Source: Lutibacter sp. B1
GTDB taxonomy: Bacteria > Bacteroidota > Bacteroidia > Flavobacteriales > Flavobacteriaceae
Direction: 5' to 3'
DNA length: 64,000 bases
NCBI RefSeq assembly: GCF_012524075.1
Contig: NZ_JAAZUI010000002.1
Span: 148,408 to 212,407 of the forward strand
The position numbers and the translations under genes were made by a program. The notes under the pieces are model-generated. The model searched no databases, was not told where the DNA came from, and worked only from the letters and a program-made list of their open reading frames with translations. Positions 48,708-56,521 of this stretch are shown here, one piece after another. Numbering within the stretch: position 1 is the first letter of the stretch; each line of letters opens with the position of its first letter.

Positions 48708-48736
48708 TTGATATTTAAAATAAATTTATATTTTTG
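48708..48736 (+). promoter_or_regulatory. Promoter of the 48.7-48.95 kb small unit
   Basis: TTG (48708-48710) and TATTTTTG (48729-48736) are 18 bp apart, a close consensus match. Predicted transcription start about 48741-48744. Confidence 0.5.
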
Positions 48737-48740
48737 AATT

Positions 48741-48955
48741 AATTTATGAAAACAAACTATAACATATACATTAAAGCGCTTAACAATGTTAAATCATACA
48801 TTAATATGATTTGCCAGTGGTATGTTATGTCTAATTCGCAACAGCAGTTGATATATATTAAAAAAAGCACAAATGTTAAGTTTAAACGATAAATTAAATT
48901 TTAACTCAATAATATTTTAAAAGGTGCTTTTTATAAAAAGCACCTTTTTTTTTTA
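48741..48955 (+). ncRNA. Candidate small RNA (or leaderless small mRNA)
   Basis: A consensus promoter leads to a strong intrinsic terminator about 210 nt later with no gene of normal size between. An open frame of 48 codons (48746-48892, starting MKTNYNIYIKALNN) begins almost at the predicted start site, so the product could be an RNA, a small basic peptide, or both. Lies between the hypothetical gene at 48370 and the gene at 49104. Confidence 0.45.
48918..48955 (+). terminator. Intrinsic terminator of the small unit
   Basis: AAAAGGTGCTTTT / AAAAGCACCTTTT with a short loop and a run of ten T residues. Confidence 0.9.
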
Positions 48956-48984
48956 CAATAAATACTAATTTAAAAACTACTATT

Positions 48985-49092
48985 ATGTACACTTCCAAAA
49001 TTATGCGACAGATTATTTCAAACATTACAAAACTTTGTTCACAAAACAATTTAAACCTTAAAATACCTTTACCCATACTTATACGAACCTAA
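48985..49092 (+). CDS. Possible 35-residue peptide
   Basis: ATG 48985 to TAA 49092, MYTSKIMRQIISNITKLC at the start, basic, ends 11 bp before the start of the next gene in the same direction. It could be a leader peptide or chance. Codon use looks like the neighbours. Confidence 0.3.
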   Translation: MYTSKIMRQIISNITKLCSQNNLNLKIPLPILIRT

Positions 49093-49103
49093 AAATTTTT
49101 GAT

Positions 49104-49469
49104 ATGAAAACGTTACAAAACCAATTTACAAGTCCTGAAAAATACTATACGGTTAAAAAAACCGACACAAATAACAACAACATATTATTACCTAATATTC
49201 TATACACCCAAATGGAATATTTTGCAACTAATGTTATTTTAAGTAATACATCCATTGCTTATCCAATACCGCAACTATATAAATTACAACTTTTAAAAAA
49301 TGTTTATACTGATGATACGTTGGCATTTAAGGCTCAAATTAAAAAATACAACGAGCTTGAACTACAACTTTTAGTTGATGTATTTCAAAAAAAGGATTCC
49401 GAAGATAATTCAGTTTGCAAGGCTATTTTTAGATTTAATTTAAAAGAAGATATTCCAAAAGCATCCTAG
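49104..49469 (+). CDS. Hypothetical protein, possibly hotdog-fold
   Basis: 121 residues, no signal peptide. The order of a helix (YTQMEYFATNVILSN) followed by strands (DDTLAFKAQIKKYNELELQLLVDVFQ, then CKAIFRFNL) recalls hotdog-fold acyl-CoA thioesterases such as YciA, but no catalytic motif is convincing. Treat function as unknown. Confidence 0.6.
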   Translation: MKTLQNQFTSPEKYYTVKKTDTNNNNILLPNILYTQMEYFATNVILSNTSIAYPIPQLYKLQLLKNVYTDDTLAFKAQIKKYNELELQLLVDVFQKKDSEDNSVCKAIFRFNLKEDIPKAS

Positions 49470-49539
49470 TTTTTTTATATATAGATCATACAAGCCTACC
49501 TTATAATTAAGATGGGCTTGTATTCATTTCTTATAAATT

Positions 49540-51411
49540 TCACTTAATTATTTCCTCCTTTTTTTCAGTTTGAGAAAAAAATTCAGCTAACGTATTAATT
49601 CTATTTTTCTGAATAGAGTTTCTAAAGGATTTTCTTTCATTTATATGGTAATGTCTCAAATTATGTTCTTCTTGCCTTGATGAACTAAAATTAGAGACGC
49701 GTTTTAAATAACCAATAACTCTTGTACCATAATCTATATTAGTAGAACCACATTTACTGCATTTTTGCAACGTTCTTTTATCAATATGATTGCACGAATT
49801 ACAAATTGTAATTTTAATATTAAAACAAAAATAATTACATCCTGCCAAAGCTGCCGCATTAATTAGCTTTAAAAAACCGTCTTTATTTGGTGCTTCTTCT
49901 AAGTTTAAATGAAGTGCAGACCCTCCATCCAAATACTTAATAATTTCGTTTCCGTGAAGCATAATTTTATCTAAAGTATTAATGGAATTGTCTTCAACAG
50001 GATAAAAATAAGAGTTATAACAATCTCTAGGCACAAATAACCCGTCTTCTTTATCCCATTTAGCATTTTTAACACCTAAATTTTCTGCAGGTACAAATTC
50101 TGTATTAAACATATAACCATAGTCTTTTTTCGCTTCTTTATTAGCATCAAAAATTACTTTTAAATGCCTTGAAACAAACTTTTTATACGCTTTACTGTTT
50201 TCTGCTTTTATTCCTCTACTTTCGGCAGCTTCTACCATTCCATTAATGCCAATAGTTAAAAATTGTTTATCTAAAGAAATGAATCCTGCATCATAAACTG
50301 GTAAAAGTCCATTATTTTTATATTCTTCAATCAATGTTCTATATGCAACTTGGTATTTATGAATTTTTGAAATTTCTGTTTTTATATCTTTATTTTTCTG
50401 AATTAAACGATTCATATTTAAAGTAATTACATTTATAGAACCTGTTGAAACACCTCCGGCACCTAATGAATAACTAAAAGTATTATCACTTATTTCATTT
50501 CGTAATCTACAACAAGAAGCCAAGCTATCGGCATTCTCTGACTGGTATATAAAAAAAGAATTTCCTTCGCTCAATTCTTCGGCGCACATAATTGCAAACT
50601 CTTCATCAACCGGCTTCCCTTCTTTTACAAGCATTGCAGCAGTTACTACCGGAAATGTTAAAACTGCTTTTAATCGTTCATTATTAAACCATTTCATAAA
50701 AAACTGTTGTACTCTTTTTAAACTATCCCAAGTTGGTTTGGTCATATCAGGAAAAACAAAATCACCAAACATACTGTTAAAATACAATTCATCATATAAA
50801 GAAATATTCCAAAAAACAGACTGATAACCTCTCGCTGCTGCTGGCTGATTTATAGCATAAACAACGTGTTGAAGATGATTTTCAATAATTCTTTTTTGCG
50901 TATTATAATAATCATCTCCATAATCTTTTCTGGCAAAATAGTCAAAATACATTAAAAACTCTACGGTTGCCAAAGCTCCTGCAAATTGAGAACTTACAGC
51001 GAAAACCAAATTTACAAACTCACCACAAAAACTTTCTAAATGTTGTGGCGCTTTGCTTTCTCCTCCTATTTTTGTGAGTCCATCAAATAAAAACGGATAC
51101 ATGCTAATTGACACACAATAAGGTTTTAAAGAAGTTTCATCATGTACATAAATTTCATGCGCTTCAATTTGACGGATATATTCATTAGACAAGTCTTCCC
51201 CAAATAAATTTTTAATCTTATTTTTAATTAACATTCTGTTTACCTGAATATTAATATCCTTATTTAGTTCAGCCTCCATAGTTGCAATATTTTTTGAAGA
51301 CACATTTGCATTTGCATCTAACACAGAACCATCTGCTGCGTTATTGGATTTAATATAATTTTCAATAAAATTGATTTTTTGGGACACTTGTTCTTCTGTT
51401 AATCTTATCAT
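49540..51411 (-). CDS. nrdD: Anaerobic ribonucleoside-triphosphate reductase
   Basis: Class III reductase that makes deoxynucleotides without oxygen or B12, using a glycyl radical. 623 residues. The zinc site is CNSCNH plus CSKCGS, the glycyl radical motif is RVIGYL with Gly567, and the N-terminus carries a short helical domain without a clear KRDG-type ATP cone. It overlaps nrdG by 4 bp and is expressed behind a cobalamin riboswitch. Indicates a capacity for anaerobic growth. Confidence 0.95.
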   Translation of the reverse strand: MIRLTEEQVSQKINFIENYIKSNNAADGSVLDANANVSSKNIATMEAELNKDINIQVNRMLIKNKIKNLFGEDLSNEYIRQIEAHEIYVHDETSLKPYCVSISMYPFLFDGLTKIGGESKAPQHLESFCGEFVNLVFAVSSQFAGALATVEFLMYFDYFARKDYGDDYYNTQKRIIENHLQHVVYAINQPAAARGYQSVFWNISLYDELYFNSMFGDFVFPDMTKPTWDSLKRVQQFFMKWFNNERLKAVLTFPVVTAAMLVKEGKPVDEEFAIMCAEELSEGNSFFIYQSENADSLASCCRLRNEISDNTFSYSLGAGGVSTGSINVITLNMNRLIQKNKDIKTEISKIHKYQVAYRTLIEEYKNNGLLPVYDAGFISLDKQFLTIGINGMVEAAESRGIKAENSKAYKKFVSRHLKVIFDANKEAKKDYGYMFNTEFVPAENLGVKNAKWDKEDGLFVPRDCYNSYFYPVEDNSINTLDKIMLHGNEIIKYLDGGSALHLNLEEAPNKDGFLKLINAAALAGCNYFCFNIKITICNSCNHIDKRTLQKCSKCGSTNIDYGTRVIGYLKRVSNFSSSRQEEHNLRHYHINERKSFRNSIQKNRINTLAEFFSQTEKKEEIIK

Positions 51412-51872
51412 GACTTATTTTTTATGAATAAATGGTTTAATATGTTATTTGATTTTACTTCTATAAATTTTTGATTTGTTTGCAAACTTTCCAATCCACC
51501 GCGCTCTTGAATCCACTGTCCTGTTTTTAACCAATTTAATTCTGCAACAATTTCTGCATCTACTTTAGTAAGACCTGTATATAAGCATGTTGAAAAACCT
51601 AAATATTTTGCTTTCTTAAGTTTTTTAATTAATTCATCTTTATGCCATTCGCCTCCCATAAACAGCACACAACTTGCAAAATCTTTGTATTTATTTAAAA
51701 TTTCAAGGTATTTTTCATCAGTTAGTTTTTTACCACTTCCTTCTTTCCATAAATATGGAGAATGGCACCCATTACAACACAAATTACACCCTGTAATAGT
51801 AAAACAAATACTAATTTCGCCCGGTACTTCTTGAAATACAGTTTCAATATTGGAGTAATACATAATTTCCAA
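51408..51872 (-). CDS. nrdG: Anaerobic ribonucleotide reductase activating protein
   Basis: Radical-SAM activase that installs the glycyl radical on NrdD. 154 residues. The 4Fe-4S motif CX3CX2C is visible as CNLCCNGC, followed by HSPYLW as in NrdG. The start could also be the Met three residues inside. First gene after the riboswitch, then nrdD. Confidence 0.93.
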   Translation of the reverse strand: MEIMYYSNIETVFQEVPGEISICFTITGCNLCCNGCHSPYLWKEGSGKKLTDEKYLEILNKYKDFASCVLFMGGEWHKDELIKKLKKAKYLGFSTCLYTGLTKVDAEIVAELNWLKTGQWIQERGGLESLQTNQKFIEVKSNNILNHLFIKNKS

Positions 51873-51969
51873 TTTAATTTTATAGTCTAAAAACGTGTAC
51901 GTAAATTTCTATATGAAACAAAACGTGTTAACTTTTTTCCCGAAAGTTCCACTTATTTTAATTTAATTT

Positions 51970-52105
51970 GGCAGGTCTTCTGACTTGTTCAAGTTTTACG
52001 CCTTCCCATCAAAAAAAATTAATAGTGGCAAAAGAATGTAAAACCCTTTTAGAACTTACAGCTGCGGGAACAGTTTAGGATTTTCACCTAATTCCCTTTT
52101 CATCT
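51970..52105 (-). promoter_or_regulatory. Cobalamin riboswitch upstream of nrdG-nrdD
   Basis: Read on the minus strand from 52105 to 51970, the conserved blocks are in order: GGGAATTAGGTGAAAATCCT, ACTGTTCCCGCAGCTGTAA, GCCACT (the B12-box region), GATGGGAAGGCG and GTCAGAAGACCTGCC. This is the canonical adenosylcobalamin riboswitch layout. It ends 97 nt before the nrdG start. Adenosylcobalamin is expected to turn nrdGD off. Confidence 0.93.
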
Positions 52106-52162
52106 TTACAAACAAAAATTGTAATAAGAACCAAATTCTAATCGAAGATAATTAAGAATATT

Positions 52163-52193
52163 ATAAGATAAAACAGTCCTATTTATATCTTAT
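52163..52193. repeat. Inverted repeat between the riboswitch and adenine deaminase
   Basis: ATAAGATA / TATCTTAT, 15 nt apart, in the divergent gap (52106-52296). May be an operator for either gene. The rest of the gap is AT-rich. Confidence 0.3.
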
Positions 52194-52284
52194 TAACTAG
52201 TTATTAACAAGGAATATTTTTTATCAAAAAAATTAAATTTCAACTAGTGATTATAAAAATTATTATTTTAAACAATGAAAAATG

Positions 52285-52292
52285 TAACTTTG
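52285..52292 (+). promoter_or_regulatory. -7 element directly before the adenine deaminase start
   Basis: TAACTTTG fits TAnnTTTG; the ATG begins only 4 bp later, implying a leaderless mRNA if functional. Confidence 0.45.
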
Positions 52293-52296
52293 TATT

Positions 52297-53304
52297 ATGA
52301 AGACATTTATAGAAAATTTACCTAAGGCCGAATTGCATTTACATATTGAAGGTTCTTTTGAACCTGAATTAATGTTTAAAATAGCAAAAAGAAACAAAAT
52401 TGAAATTCCTTACAACTCTGTTGAAGAAATTGAAGAAGCATATAAATTTAATTGTTTACAAGACTTTTTAGATATTTATTACCAAGGAGCAGGTGTATTG
52501 ATAACTGAACAGGATTTTTACGATTTAACCTACAGTTATTTAGAAAAATGTGCAACTCAAAATGTTCGTCATACTGAAATTATGTTTGATCCTCAAACGC
52601 ATACCGAGCGTGGAATTTCTTTTAAAACAGTAATTAACGGTATTTCAAAAGCTTGTGATGATGCAAAAGAAAAATTAGGAGTTTCATCGCTTTTAATTAT
52701 GAGCTATTTACGACATTTAAGTGAAGAAGATGCCTTTAAAACATTAGAACAATCTATACCTTATAAAGATAAAATTAAGGCAGTTGGTTTAGATTCATCA
52801 GAAAAAGGAAATCCACCTTCCAAGTTTAAAAATGTATATGAAGCCTCCATAAAAGTAGGTTATATCCCTTTAGCTCATGCAGGTGAAGAAGGTCCTGCTG
52901 AATATGTTTGGGAAGCTATTGATATTTTAGATATAAAACGTATTGATCACGGTAATAACTCTTTACAAGATAAAAATTTAGTAAATGAGCTTGTGAAACG
53001 TGATATAGCTTTAACTGTTTGCCCACTTTCAAATACAGCTTTACAAGTTGTTGATAATTTAAAAAATCATCCGTTAAAAAAAATGTTAGATTTAGGTTTA
53101 AAAGTTACCGTTAATTCTGACGATCCTGCATATTTTGGTGGACAAGTAAACAAAAATTATATTGAAATTCAAAAAGCTTTAGATCTTTCAAAATTTGAAA
53201 TTTATACTTTAGCAAAAAACTCTTTTCAATATTCATTGTTAGAAAATTCTAAAAAGCAACAATATCTAAACGAATTAGAACTATATTACACTAACAATAA
53301 GTAG
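52297..53304 (+). CDS. Adenine deaminase (adenosine-deaminase-family type)
   Basis: 335 residues of the metal-dependent adenosine deaminase superfamily: ELHLHIEGSFEPELMF, HAGEEGPAEYVWEA, RIDHGNNS and VTVNSDDPAYFGG supply the metal and base-binding residues. The EIMFDPQTHTERGI block and HAGEEGPAEY are characteristic of the subgroup acting on free adenine (adenine to hypoxanthine), not canonical adenosine deaminase. This would salvage adenine, such as that released by mtnN. Confidence 0.88.
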   Translation: MKTFIENLPKAELHLHIEGSFEPELMFKIAKRNKIEIPYNSVEEIEEAYKFNCLQDFLDIYYQGAGVLITEQDFYDLTYSYLEKCATQNVRHTEIMFDPQTHTERGISFKTVINGISKACDDAKEKLGVSSLLIMSYLRHLSEEDAFKTLEQSIPYKDKIKAVGLDSSEKGNPPSKFKNVYEASIKVGYIPLAHAGEEGPAEYVWEAIDILDIKRIDHGNNSLQDKNLVNELVKRDIALTVCPLSNTALQVVDNLKNHPLKKMLDLGLKVTVNSDDPAYFGGQVNKNYIEIQKALDLSKFEIYTLAKNSFQYSLLENSKKQQYLNELELYYTNNK

Positions 53305-53341
53305 ATTTTAACTTCGTTATAAATTCAAAATAATTCAATTT

Positions 53342-53932
53342 ATGAAGAAAATATTTATTCTTTTTATAACTTTCTTTTCAATAACTATAAGCAGTTTTAG
53401 TCAATCAAACAAACAATTTATTGATACCGGCTCTGTAAATAATCAATTTGATTATTTAATTGAAAAATCTAATAGATACCAAGATTTTAAAGTTGTAAAA
53501 ATTAACTGGTTATTGCAATTAAAATCTAATGTGGCAGATTCGTTAACAGCTTCAAAAAAAGAAATTATAAATAATTATGGCTTGTTAAATTCTCAAACCA
53601 GTACTATTGATAGTTTAAAAATTGCTTTAAATAAATCTAGCGAAACTATTGATACTTTGAATTCTGAAAAACAAAGTGTTTCTTTATTTGGTATTCAATT
53701 TAATAAAGGAGTATTTAAAGGCATAATGTATTCAATTATTGCATTATTAGCTCTTTTATTAGCTTTTTTTATTACCAAATTTAAACAAAGTAATAGCATA
53801 ACCAAACAGACAAAATCTTTATTGAAAGATGTAGAAGAAGAGTTTGAAAACCATAGAAAAGTAGCTTTAGAACGTGAGCAGAAAGTAATGAGAAAATTGC
53901 AAGATGAGATAAATAAACAAAAGAAAGAATAG
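53342..53932 (+). CDS. Hypothetical membrane protein with coiled-coil ends
   Basis: 196 residues: an N-terminal signal peptide (ending SSFSQ), an extracytoplasmic segment rich in Ser, Asn and Thr that looks coiled-coil (about 60-115), one membrane helix (about 128-145) and a charged cytoplasmic coiled-coil tail (FENHRKVALEREQKVMRKL). No enzyme motif is visible. Function unknown. Confidence 0.75.
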   Translation: MKKIFILFITFFSITISSFSQSNKQFIDTGSVNNQFDYLIEKSNRYQDFKVVKINWLLQLKSNVADSLTASKKEIINNYGLLNSQTSTIDSLKIALNKSSETIDTLNSEKQSVSLFGIQFNKGVFKGIMYSIIALLALLLAFFITKFKQSNSITKQTKSLLKDVEEEFENHRKVALEREQKVMRKLQDEINKQKKE

Positions 53933-53960
53933 TTTAATACTAACCTAAAAATTTATCATT

Positions 53961-54164
53961 ATGAAAAAAAACATGGGAAATACTGATAAAGCTATACGGA
54001 TAATTATGGCTATCGCAATTATAATTTTATCTTACACCAAAGTTATTTCAGGAACTTTAGGAATTATACTTTTAATTTTTGCTGCTATATTTTTACTTAC
54101 AAGTTTAGCAAGTTTTTGTCCGTTATATCCACTTTTCGGAATTAATACTTGTAAAAAGAAATAA
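53961..54164 (+). CDS. DUF2892 small membrane protein
   Basis: 67 residues with two membrane helices and the family pattern MGNTDKAIRIIMAIAIIIL and ASFCPLYPLFGINTC. Related segments occur at the C-terminus of rhodanese YgaP. Function unknown. Follows the previous gene by 28 bp. Confidence 0.85.
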   Translation: MKKNMGNTDKAIRIIMAIAIIILSYTKVISGTLGIILLIFAAIFLLTSLASFCPLYPLFGINTCKKK

Positions 54165-54168
54165 TTAT

Positions 54169-54204
54169 AAAAAACCTGTGGATTTTATAATTTACAGGTT
54201 TTTA
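54169..54204. terminator. Bidirectional intrinsic terminator
   Basis: AAAACCTGT / ACAGGTTTT, 14-nt loop, between the DUF2892 gene and converging queD. Confidence 0.75.
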
Positions 54205-54612
54205 TTCTCCACAATATGTAACAAAATTTCTTGGAGTTTCGTAAAGAGTTATTGAAAGTTCCAGCGTACTTTCAATTTTGGGTCTTAGTTTATTCCAAAT
54301 TACCACAGCTATATTTTCAGCAGTTGGGTTTAAGGTTTTAAATTCTTCAACCTCTTCATTTAAATTTTTATGATCGAATTTGTCTTCAATTTCGGTTTCA
54401 ATTAAATTTTTCAAAATTTTCATATCCATTACAAACCCGGTTTCAGGGTGTATTTCACCTTTTACCGAAACTATTAACTCGTAATTATGCCCATGATAAT
54501 TAGGATTTGCACATTTGCCAAATACAGTTGCGTTACGCGCGTCAGTCCACTCTGCATTATACAATCTGTGTGCGGCATTAAAGTGTGCTTTTCTATTTAC
54601 GGTTACTTTCAT
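54202..54612 (-). CDS. queD: 6-carboxy-5,6,7,8-tetrahydropterin synthase
   Basis: 136 residues. Converts dihydroneopterin triphosphate, the FolE product, to carboxytetrahydropterin for queuosine/7-deazaguanine synthesis. Zinc ligands are in HFNAAHRLY and NYHGHNYEL, and the catalytic Cys in FGKCANP. Downstream of idi by 5 bp. Confidence 0.92.
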   Translation of the reverse strand: MKVTVNRKAHFNAAHRLYNAEWTDARNATVFGKCANPNYHGHNYELIVSVKGEIHPETGFVMDMKILKNLIETEIEDKFDHKNLNEEVEEFKTLNPTAENIAVVIWNKLRPKIESTLELSITLYETPRNFVTYCGE

Positions 54613-54617
54613 AGTAA

Positions 54618-55136
54618 TTATTTAGTAATAAAACTGTAATAGTTATCAAAAATTATTTTAAACCATTCAGTATAAATTTCGGGGTGTTCTTCTATATCCA
54701 TTTTCACATCTTCTAAAGTCATCCATTTAAAACTTTCAACCTCTTTCTTATTTAGTTTAGGGTTATTATTATAATAACCAATCATAATATGATCCAATTC
54801 ATGCTCGGTTAAACCATTATCAAAAGGTGCTTTATATATAAATGAAGTCACTTCTTCCAGTTCGCAAATAAAACCCATTTCTTCTTGTAATCTTCTTTTT
54901 CCTGCTTCAATATTATTTTCTCCATCACGTTGATGACTGCAACAAGTATTGGTCCATAATAAAGGTGAATGGTATTTGTCTGCCGCTCGCTGTTGTAACA
55001 TCAATTCATTTTTATCATTAAAAATAAATACGGAAAAAGCTCGATGCAATAATGCCTTTTCATGTGCTTCCATTTTTGGCATTAAACCAATTTTTTCATC
55101 CTTTTCGTTTACCAGTATTACTTGTTCTTCTTTCAT
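54618..55136 (-). CDS. idi: Isopentenyl-diphosphate delta-isomerase, type I
   Basis: 172 residues from ATG 55136 (MKEEQVILVNEKDE). Interconverts IPP and DMAPP in isoprenoid synthesis. The type I Nudix-like motifs are present: catalytic Cys in NTCCSHQ, EAGKRRLQEEMGF, and EHELDHIMIG. Forms a leftward pair with queD. Confidence 0.93.
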   Translation of the reverse strand: MKEEQVILVNEKDEKIGLMPKMEAHEKALLHRAFSVFIFNDKNELMLQQRAADKYHSPLLWTNTCCSHQRDGENNIEAGKRRLQEEMGFICELEEVTSFIYKAPFDNGLTEHELDHIMIGYYNNNPKLNKKEVESFKWMTLEDVKMDIEEHPEIYTEWFKIIFDNYYSFITK

Positions 55137-55261
55137 TGTATAAAATAAGGACAAATTTACAATTTTTAAATTGGTTTGTTACAACTCTCTATTAAATTAT
55201 ACATAACTGAATTACAGTCATATATATAATTTAAAAAAATATTATCAAAATTTTAACATTT

Positions 55262-55279
55262 TATATGTTTCAACATATA
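55262..55279. promoter_or_regulatory. Probable operator palindrome upstream of yceI
   Basis: TATATGTT-TC-AACATATA is a perfect 8-bp inverted repeat with a 2-nt spacer. It sits 11 bp upstream of the TACTTTTG -7 element (55291-55298), covering the expected -33 region. It is of the size and symmetry bound by MarR-type regulators, and a marR gene lies directly downstream of yceI. Confidence 0.55.
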
Positions 55280-55328
55280 TTGTTTTAACATACTTTTGTG
55301 TCACACTAAAATTAAAAATGAAAACATA

Positions 55329-55907
55329 ATGAAAAAATTAAGCTTATTAGTTGCTTTGGTAAGTGTATCACTTATTAATGCACAAACAACATGGAGTATT
55401 GATCCTGCACACTCATCAGTTCGATTTTCGGTAAATCACATGGTAATTTCAGAAGTAGAAGGACAGTTTACAACTTTTGATGGAACAATTGAAACTACTA
55501 AAGAAGATTTCTCTGATGCTAAAATTAAATTTACAGCTGATGTAAATAGTGTTGATACTGATAACGAAAAAAGAGATGAACACTTGAGAGGTGAAGACTT
55601 TTTTGAAACAGCAACCTACCCAACAATGACTTTTGAAAGCACTTCAATAAAAAAAATCAGTGAAAATAAATATACTTTAAAAGGTAATTTTACTTTACAC
55701 GGTGTTACAAAAGAAATTGAACTTAAAATGTCTTATGGCGGTACTGTAAAAGATCCTTGGGGAAATACAAAAGCAGGTATAAAAGTTACCGGAACTATTG
55801 ACAGAACCGATTTTGGGTTGAAATATAACTCTGTAATGGAAGCCGGTGGTTTAATGATTGGTGAAAATGTTGATATTACTTGTAAAGTTGAATTAGCAAA
55901 ACAATAA
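55329..55907 (+). CDS. YceI-family periplasmic lipocalin-like protein
   Basis: 192 residues from ATG 55329. Signal peptide (MKKLSLLVALVSVSLINAQ) and a YceI beta barrel: TWSIDPAHSSVRFSVNHM, FTADVNSVDTDNEKRDEHL, GVTKEIEL and DRTDFGLKYN. Family members bind polyisoprenoid-like ligands. The gene is paired with marR; a palindrome overlaps its promoter. Confidence 0.94.
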   Translation: MKKLSLLVALVSVSLINAQTTWSIDPAHSSVRFSVNHMVISEVEGQFTTFDGTIETTKEDFSDAKIKFTADVNSVDTDNEKRDEHLRGEDFFETATYPTMTFESTSIKKISENKYTLKGNFTLHGVTKEIELKMSYGGTVKDPWGNTKAGIKVTGTIDRTDFGLKYNSVMEAGGLMIGENVDITCKVELAKQ

Positions 55908-55922
55908 TTCTTTTTTTTATTA

Positions 55923-55980
55923 ATGACTGTGTATATTTTATTTTAATAAAGTAAATAGTTACACAGTCATTTTTTATTTT
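55923..55980 (+). terminator. Hairpin between yceI and marR
   Basis: An 11-bp perfect inverted repeat (ATGACTGTGTA / TACACAGTCAT, 26-nt loop) followed by T residues. It could end yceI transcription. A TATTTTTG -7-like element for marR (55975-55982) overlaps its T run. Confidence 0.55.
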
Positions 55981-56000
55981 TGTACAAATTATAAAATACT

Positions 56001-56447
56001 ATGAAGATTCAAGATGAAATAAAAAGCAAGTTCAAAAATGAATATTTAAAAGCTAGAATTAATCTTCATTTCACACATAATTATCTAAACAATCAACTAA
56101 TTGATGTTTTAAAACCTTTTAAAGTTTCTCCAACTCAGTTTAATGTACTACGCATATTAAGAGGTCAATACCCAAACACTTCTAGTATTGGTTTGATAAA
56201 AGAACGTATGATTGATAAAAACTCTGATATTAGTAGAGTTGTAGACAGAATGCATGCAAAAAAATTGGTAATTAGAAAAGAATGCAAACAAGACAGAAGG
56301 CAAAAAGATATAATTATTACACAACTTGGTTTAGATTTTTTAGCAAAAATTGATGAATTAGAAGATGAACTCGATAATAAAATTCGTCATTTAACTACTG
56401 AAGAAATAACACAACTTAATAATCTTCTTGATAAAATTAGAAGTTAA
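56001..56447 (+). CDS. MarR-family transcriptional regulator
   Basis: 148 residues, winged helix: FKVSPTQFNVLRILRG (helix leading to the recognition region), SDISRVVDRMHAKKLVIRKE, and CKQDRRQKDIIITQLGLDFL (the beta wing with the family DRR). Probably binds the palindrome upstream of yceI; the effector is unknown. Ends 74 bp before prfC. Confidence 0.9.
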   Translation: MKIQDEIKSKFKNEYLKARINLHFTHNYLNNQLIDVLKPFKVSPTQFNVLRILRGQYPNTSSIGLIKERMIDKNSDISRVVDRMHAKKLVIRKECKQDRRQKDIIITQLGLDFLAKIDELEDELDNKIRHLTTEEITQLNNLLDKIRS

Positions 56448-56472
56448 CTATCTCTAATTCTATAATTTCTAA

Positions 56473-56503
56473 TTGGCAATTCACCTATTTAGCCATATAT
56501 TTG
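56473..56503 (+). promoter_or_regulatory. Promoter of prfC
   Basis: TTG (56473-56475) and TATATTTG (56496-56503), 20 bp apart; ATG 18 bp after the -7 element. Confidence 0.55.
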
Positions 56504-56521
56504 CCGCTCAAAATTTGATAG

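Noticed and set aside
53342..53932. tRNA (guanine-N1)-methyltransferase
   Set aside because: Similar flavobacterial proteins may carry this name, but the sequence shows only a signal peptide, one membrane helix and coiled coils, and no methyltransferase motif.
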